A stretch of 64,000 nt of DNA, taken from assembly GCF_003944705.1 (NCBI RefSeq), contig NZ_RWIS01000004.1:186001-250000 (forward strand). Direction: 5' to 3'. Shown here piece after piece: positions 61,181 through 64,000 of the stretch. Within the stretch, counting starts at the first letter, position 1, and each line of letters starts with the position of its first letter. This DNA comes from Hymenobacter metallilatus (lineage in GTDB: Bacteria; Bacteroidota; Bacteroidia; Cytophagales; Hymenobacteraceae). The position numbers and the translations under genes were made by a program. Under the pieces are notes generated by a model. The model did no database searches. It was given only the letters and a program-made list of their open reading frames with translations, and was not told where the DNA came from.

Positions 61181-64000
61181 TTAGCGCCGGAAGTAGGCAG
61201 AAAACGTAGATCCTGCATCGGGGGCGCTTTCCACCGTGAGCTTCCCGCCCATGTTTTCCACAATCTTTTTCACCATATACAACCCGATACCCGACCCCTC
61301 AATGCCGGGATGAAAGCGCCGGAACATGGTAAATAGCTCCGTTAGCTGCCGGGCATCCATGCCCAGGCCGTTGTCCTGCACTGATAAGACCAGGTAGTCG
61401 GTTTCGGGGCGGCAGCAGATGCGCACCTGCACCGGCCGCTCGGGCGAGCGGTATTTCAGGGCATTGCTGAGCAGGTTGTACACCACGGAGCGAAGGTTTT
61501 TGGACGAAAACGCAATGCTGGGGCAGTCTCCTACTTCTACTACCACCTGGGCCCGGGCTTCCTGGATCAGGGGCCGCAAATCCAGCTGTACGTCGTGCAC
61601 AATGGCCGCTATATCCACCTGGGTTACGGGCTGACCATACTCTTTCTGCAGCTTGGTTACGTCGCTGAGGTGTTCCAGAGTCCGCTGAAACCGGGCTACC
61701 GACTCCCGCATCATGTTCAGCAGGGGCTGCACCTCAGCGGCCAGCGGGGTTTCGGCGGGCACCTGGAGCTGCAGCAGATTCACCAGCCCTTCGATGTTCG
61801 TAATCGGCGCCTTCAAATCGTGCGAGGCGGTATAGATGAAACTATCCAGGTCTACGTTGGTGCGGCGCAGCTGCTCGTTGCTGGCTTGCAGTTCCGTGTT
61901 CAGGGTTTCGGCCTGGTCGCGGGCGGTGCGCAGCTTGTGGGTGAGCCGTTGCAGCGCCTGTTCGGCTTGCTTCTGCTCGTGAATATCGAATACGGTGCCC
62001 ACGTAGCCCTCGAACTGGCCCTGCCGCCCAAAGCGGGGAAAACCCGTGGCCAGCCCCCAGCGGTAGCGCCCATCCCGGCGCCGTAAGCGGTACAGCACGC
62101 TAAACGGCGCAAAGCTGACGGAGGCATCCTGAAACGTAGTGCGGGCGGCACTGACATCATCCGGATGAATGACGGTGAGCCAGCCCAGTCCCAGACCCTC
62201 GGCCTCCGTCTGGCCGGTGTACTCATACCACTGCTGATTGATGTACACGCAGTTGCCGTCGGCGTTGGTCAGCCAGATCATAGCCGGTACGTTATCGGCC
62301 ATCATGCGCAGGTACTGCTCACTTTTCTCCACCACCCGCCGGGCCCGCACCTGGTCGGTTACTTCATAGGCAAACACCAATACCCCATCCACAGCCCCGT
62401 CGGCAGTGCGGCGGGCCTGGTAGGTGAAGGTAAAGTACAGATCCTCCAGGGGGCCGTGGGCGTGGCGGGCCAAGCGCAGGGGCAACTCCTGAAACACGAC
62501 TGTCTCGCCCGTATGATACACCTGCCGCAAACTATCAATAATGGTGGTACCGGCCAGCTCGGGCATGGCCTCCAGCACCGGTTTGGCCAGTAGCTCCCGG
62601 CCGGGAAAGATGCGCTGGTAGGCGGGGTTAACAAGCTGGAAGGTCCAGTCGGGCCCGTCGAGGATGGCAATGGGTGCCGGAGCCTCCATAAACAGTGTTT
62701 CCAGCAACCGGCGCTGCCAGTCGGCTTCCTGCTGGGCCTCCACCTGCGCTGTAATATCACTTATCAGGGTGTAGATACCGTGTACCTCACCGCTCTGTAT
62801 ATCTGGCACGTAGCTGATATGCACATACTTGGTAAAGCCTTCCCGGTAAGGCATACGGGCCTCAAAGTCGAGCCGCTCCCCCTGCAGAGCCCGCCGGAGG
62901 TAGCCCGCAACACTTTGGTAGGCCTGCGCCCCAATAACTTCCCGCACCGACAGCCCCAGCGTGTCTTCGGGTTTGCGGTTAAACCAGGTTTCGTAGCCGT
63001 AATTGACAAAGCGGTACCGCTCCTCTTTATCCAGGTAGCTGATCAGTACCGGTAAAGAATCGGTGATAAGCTGGAGCCGATGGGCGGCAGCCTCACTGGT
63101 TTGCCGGGCCCGTACCTGTTCACTGATGTCGGTGGCTACTACGGCCAGAGCCGTCACCTGCCCCTGGGCATCCCGCAGTGGGTGGTACACAAAGTTGACG
63201 TACAGGGTAAGCAGCTGCCCCTGGTGCTGCACTTGCAGGGGCAGTTCCAGGGCGGTGAAGGGTTGCCCGGTACGCATTACTTCACTCATTCGCTCCTCCA
63301 CGCCCTGGCTCCGGAATTCCGGCACTACCTCAAACAGCGGTTTTCCCAGCATTTGTGCCTCGGTGCGCCCCCAAATGGCTTGCAAACCGGGGTTGCACAC
63401 CTCCACCAGGTACCGGGGCCCCGAAAACACGCCAATGGCTACGGGAGCCTGCTCAAACACCCGCTGCAGCTGCTGCTGTTGGGCCTCGTGCTGCCGCCGC
63501 GCCAGCACCCGCTCGGTTACGTTAGAAGCAAACACGGAAATACCCGCGGGCTGGCCGGCTTCCTGAAACTGCTGATAGGTGAAGTCGAAATAGGTTTCCT
63601 GGGCGGGCTTCCCACTGGCCTGCTCAATCATGAGCAGCTGCTCATAACCGAAATACGTTGTGCCCGTGCGGTACACCCGGTCAAGGAGTGCCAGAAACCC
63701 ATGCTCCACCGCCTCGGGCTGCAGCTCGGCAATGGTACGGCCCCGCTGCAGGCGTTCTGGAAACAAGGCCTGGTAAGCCGGGTTGAAATAATCCAGCCGG
63801 TGCTCCGGCCCCCGCAGGATGCATACAGCTGCCGGCGTCAGCTCAAAAAGCTGATAAAAGGTGTCGCGCTGGGTAGCCAGCTGCCGGGCTGCGGCCAGCA
63901 CTTCCTGCTGGGCCGCCTCGGCCCGCCGATGCGTAAGCACCTTCTCGGTGGTATCGAGGATAAAGGCCAGAATACCGTGCGTGTCACCCTGTGCATCGCG
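61181..64000 (-). CDS. Multi-PAS sensor histidine kinase (5' end beyond the window)
   Basis: The frame is open through the window edge. The region upstream of the first GTG (63940) translates as a PAS end (GDTHGILAFILDTTEKVLTH), so the gene is longer than the 940 residues seen. After this partial domain there are five PAS domains in tandem (FELTPAAVCILRGPEHRLDY; FEQAPVAIGVFSGPRYLVEV; TDSLPVLISYLDKEERYRFV; FMEAPAPIAILDGPDWTFQL; ADNVPAMIWLTNADGNCVYI). Then a coiled coil leads to the H box YTASHDLKAPITNIEGLVNL. The ATPase has LLSNALKYRSPERPVQV, VQDNGLGMDARQL and GSGIGLYMVKKIVENMGGKL. No transmembrane helix is seen in this part, so it may be a soluble sensor. Its partner is the response regulator downstream. 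Confidence 0.9.
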   Translation of the reverse strand, partial: RDAQGDTHGILAFILDTTEKVLTHRRAEAAQQEVLAAARQLATQRDTFYQLFELTPAAVCILRGPEHRLDYFNPAYQALFPERLQRGRTIAELQPEAVEHGFLALLDRVYRTGTTYFGYEQLLMIEQASGKPAQETYFDFTYQQFQEAGQPAGISVFASNVTERVLARRQHEAQQQQLQRVFEQAPVAIGVFSGPRYLVEVCNPGLQAIWGRTEAQMLGKPLFEVVPEFRSQGVEERMSEVMRTGQPFTALELPLQVQHQGQLLTLYVNFVYHPLRDAQGQVTALAVVATDISEQVRARQTSEAAAHRLQLITDSLPVLISYLDKEERYRFVNYGYETWFNRKPEDTLGLSVREVIGAQAYQSVAGYLRRALQGERLDFEARMPYREGFTKYVHISYVPDIQSGEVHGIYTLISDITAQVEAQQEADWQRRLLETLFMEAPAPIAILDGPDWTFQLVNPAYQRIFPGRELLAKPVLEAMPELAGTTIIDSLRQVYHTGETVVFQELPLRLARHAHGPLEDLYFTFTYQARRTADGAVDGVLVFAYEVTDQVRARRVVEKSEQYLRMMADNVPAMIWLTNADGNCVYINQQWYEYTGQTEAEGLGLGWLTVIHPDDVSAARTTFQDASVSFAPFSVLYRLRRRDGRYRWGLATGFPRFGRQGQFEGYVGTVFDIHEQKQAEQALQRLTHKLRTARDQAETLNTELQASNEQLRRTNVDLDSFIYTASHDLKAPITNIEGLVNLLQLQVPAETPLAAEVQPLLNMMRESVARFQRTLEHLSDVTKLQKEYGQPVTQVDIAAIVHDVQLDLRPLIQEARAQVVVEVGDCPSIAFSSKNLRSVVYNLLSNALKYRSPERPVQVRICCRPETDYLVLSVQDNGLGMDARQLTELFTMFRRFHPGIEGSGIGLYMVKKIVENMGGKLTVESAPDAGSTFSAYFRR

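Overview
The window looks like chromosomal DNA from a GC-rich Bacteroidota, most like Hymenobacter or a close relative in the Cytophagales. The reasons are a SusC/SusD pair, two secreted proteins with type IX secretion (T9SS) C-terminal sorting domains, Bacteroidota protein families (DUF4290, DUF4349, DUF4846, DUF3109), and many upstream boxes of the Bacteroidota -7 type (TAnnTTTG) with few Shine-Dalgarno sequences. No rRNA, tRNA, CRISPR array, insertion sequence or prophage was seen. Taxon and functions are judged by reading alone.

Layout. 1-5.3 kb (minus) is the end of a glycan-utilisation locus: susC, susD, then a truncated GH43 lipoprotein, preceded by an AT-rich region with several CG-centred palindromes. 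6-10 kb (minus) holds a HIT-NuiA fusion, greA, a D-2-hydroxyacid dehydrogenase, a small lipoprotein and rsmA. 10.3-19.3 kb (plus) holds pepA, pdxA, a lone XRE regulator and a lipid/translation run: yceD(DUF177)-rpmF-plsX-fabH-efp-accB-accC. 19.6-31.4 kb holds a lipoprotein alpha-amylase, a DUF3109 protein, a glycosyltransferase, a PcrA/UvrD helicase followed by a RelE-type toxin-antitoxin pair, DUF4290-murA, and two DUF4349 lipoproteins around a GAF protein. 31.4-42.1 kb (minus) holds a chemosensory operon (soluble poly-HAMP MCP, cheW, cheY, cheB, cheA, cheC) followed by an arginase-family gene and a small membrane protein. 42.4-52.3 kb (plus) holds topA, a DUF4846 lipoprotein, a sirtuin, a YdjM-like membrane protein, a large phosphoesterase/beta-barrel protein and ppx. 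52.4-64 kb (minus) holds ppk1, ridA, gyrB, two YCF48-like T9SS proteins, and a response regulator with a multi-PAS histidine kinase cut by the window edge.

How genes work together. susCD and GH43 should import and cut a plant-type polysaccharide. The plsX-fabH-accBC run supplies malonyl-CoA and acyl primers for phospholipid synthesis. ppk1 and ppx face each other and should make and degrade polyphosphate. The Che proteins form one signalling array, but no cheR is present and the CheB receiver has lost its phosphorylation residues.

Most unusual points: (1) a HIT hydrolase fused to a NuiA-type nuclease inhibitor; (2) a transmembrane-free receptor with ten 92-residue HAMP units, eight nearly identical; (3) a recurring intergenic architecture of long, nearly perfect inverted repeats built from simple words, often ending right at a start codon, with different sequence at each locus; (4) a palindrome filling the promoter spacer of a lone XRE gene; (5) a cluster of LacI-like palindromes upstream of susC; (6) MurA with Asp in place of the fosfomycin-target Cys.
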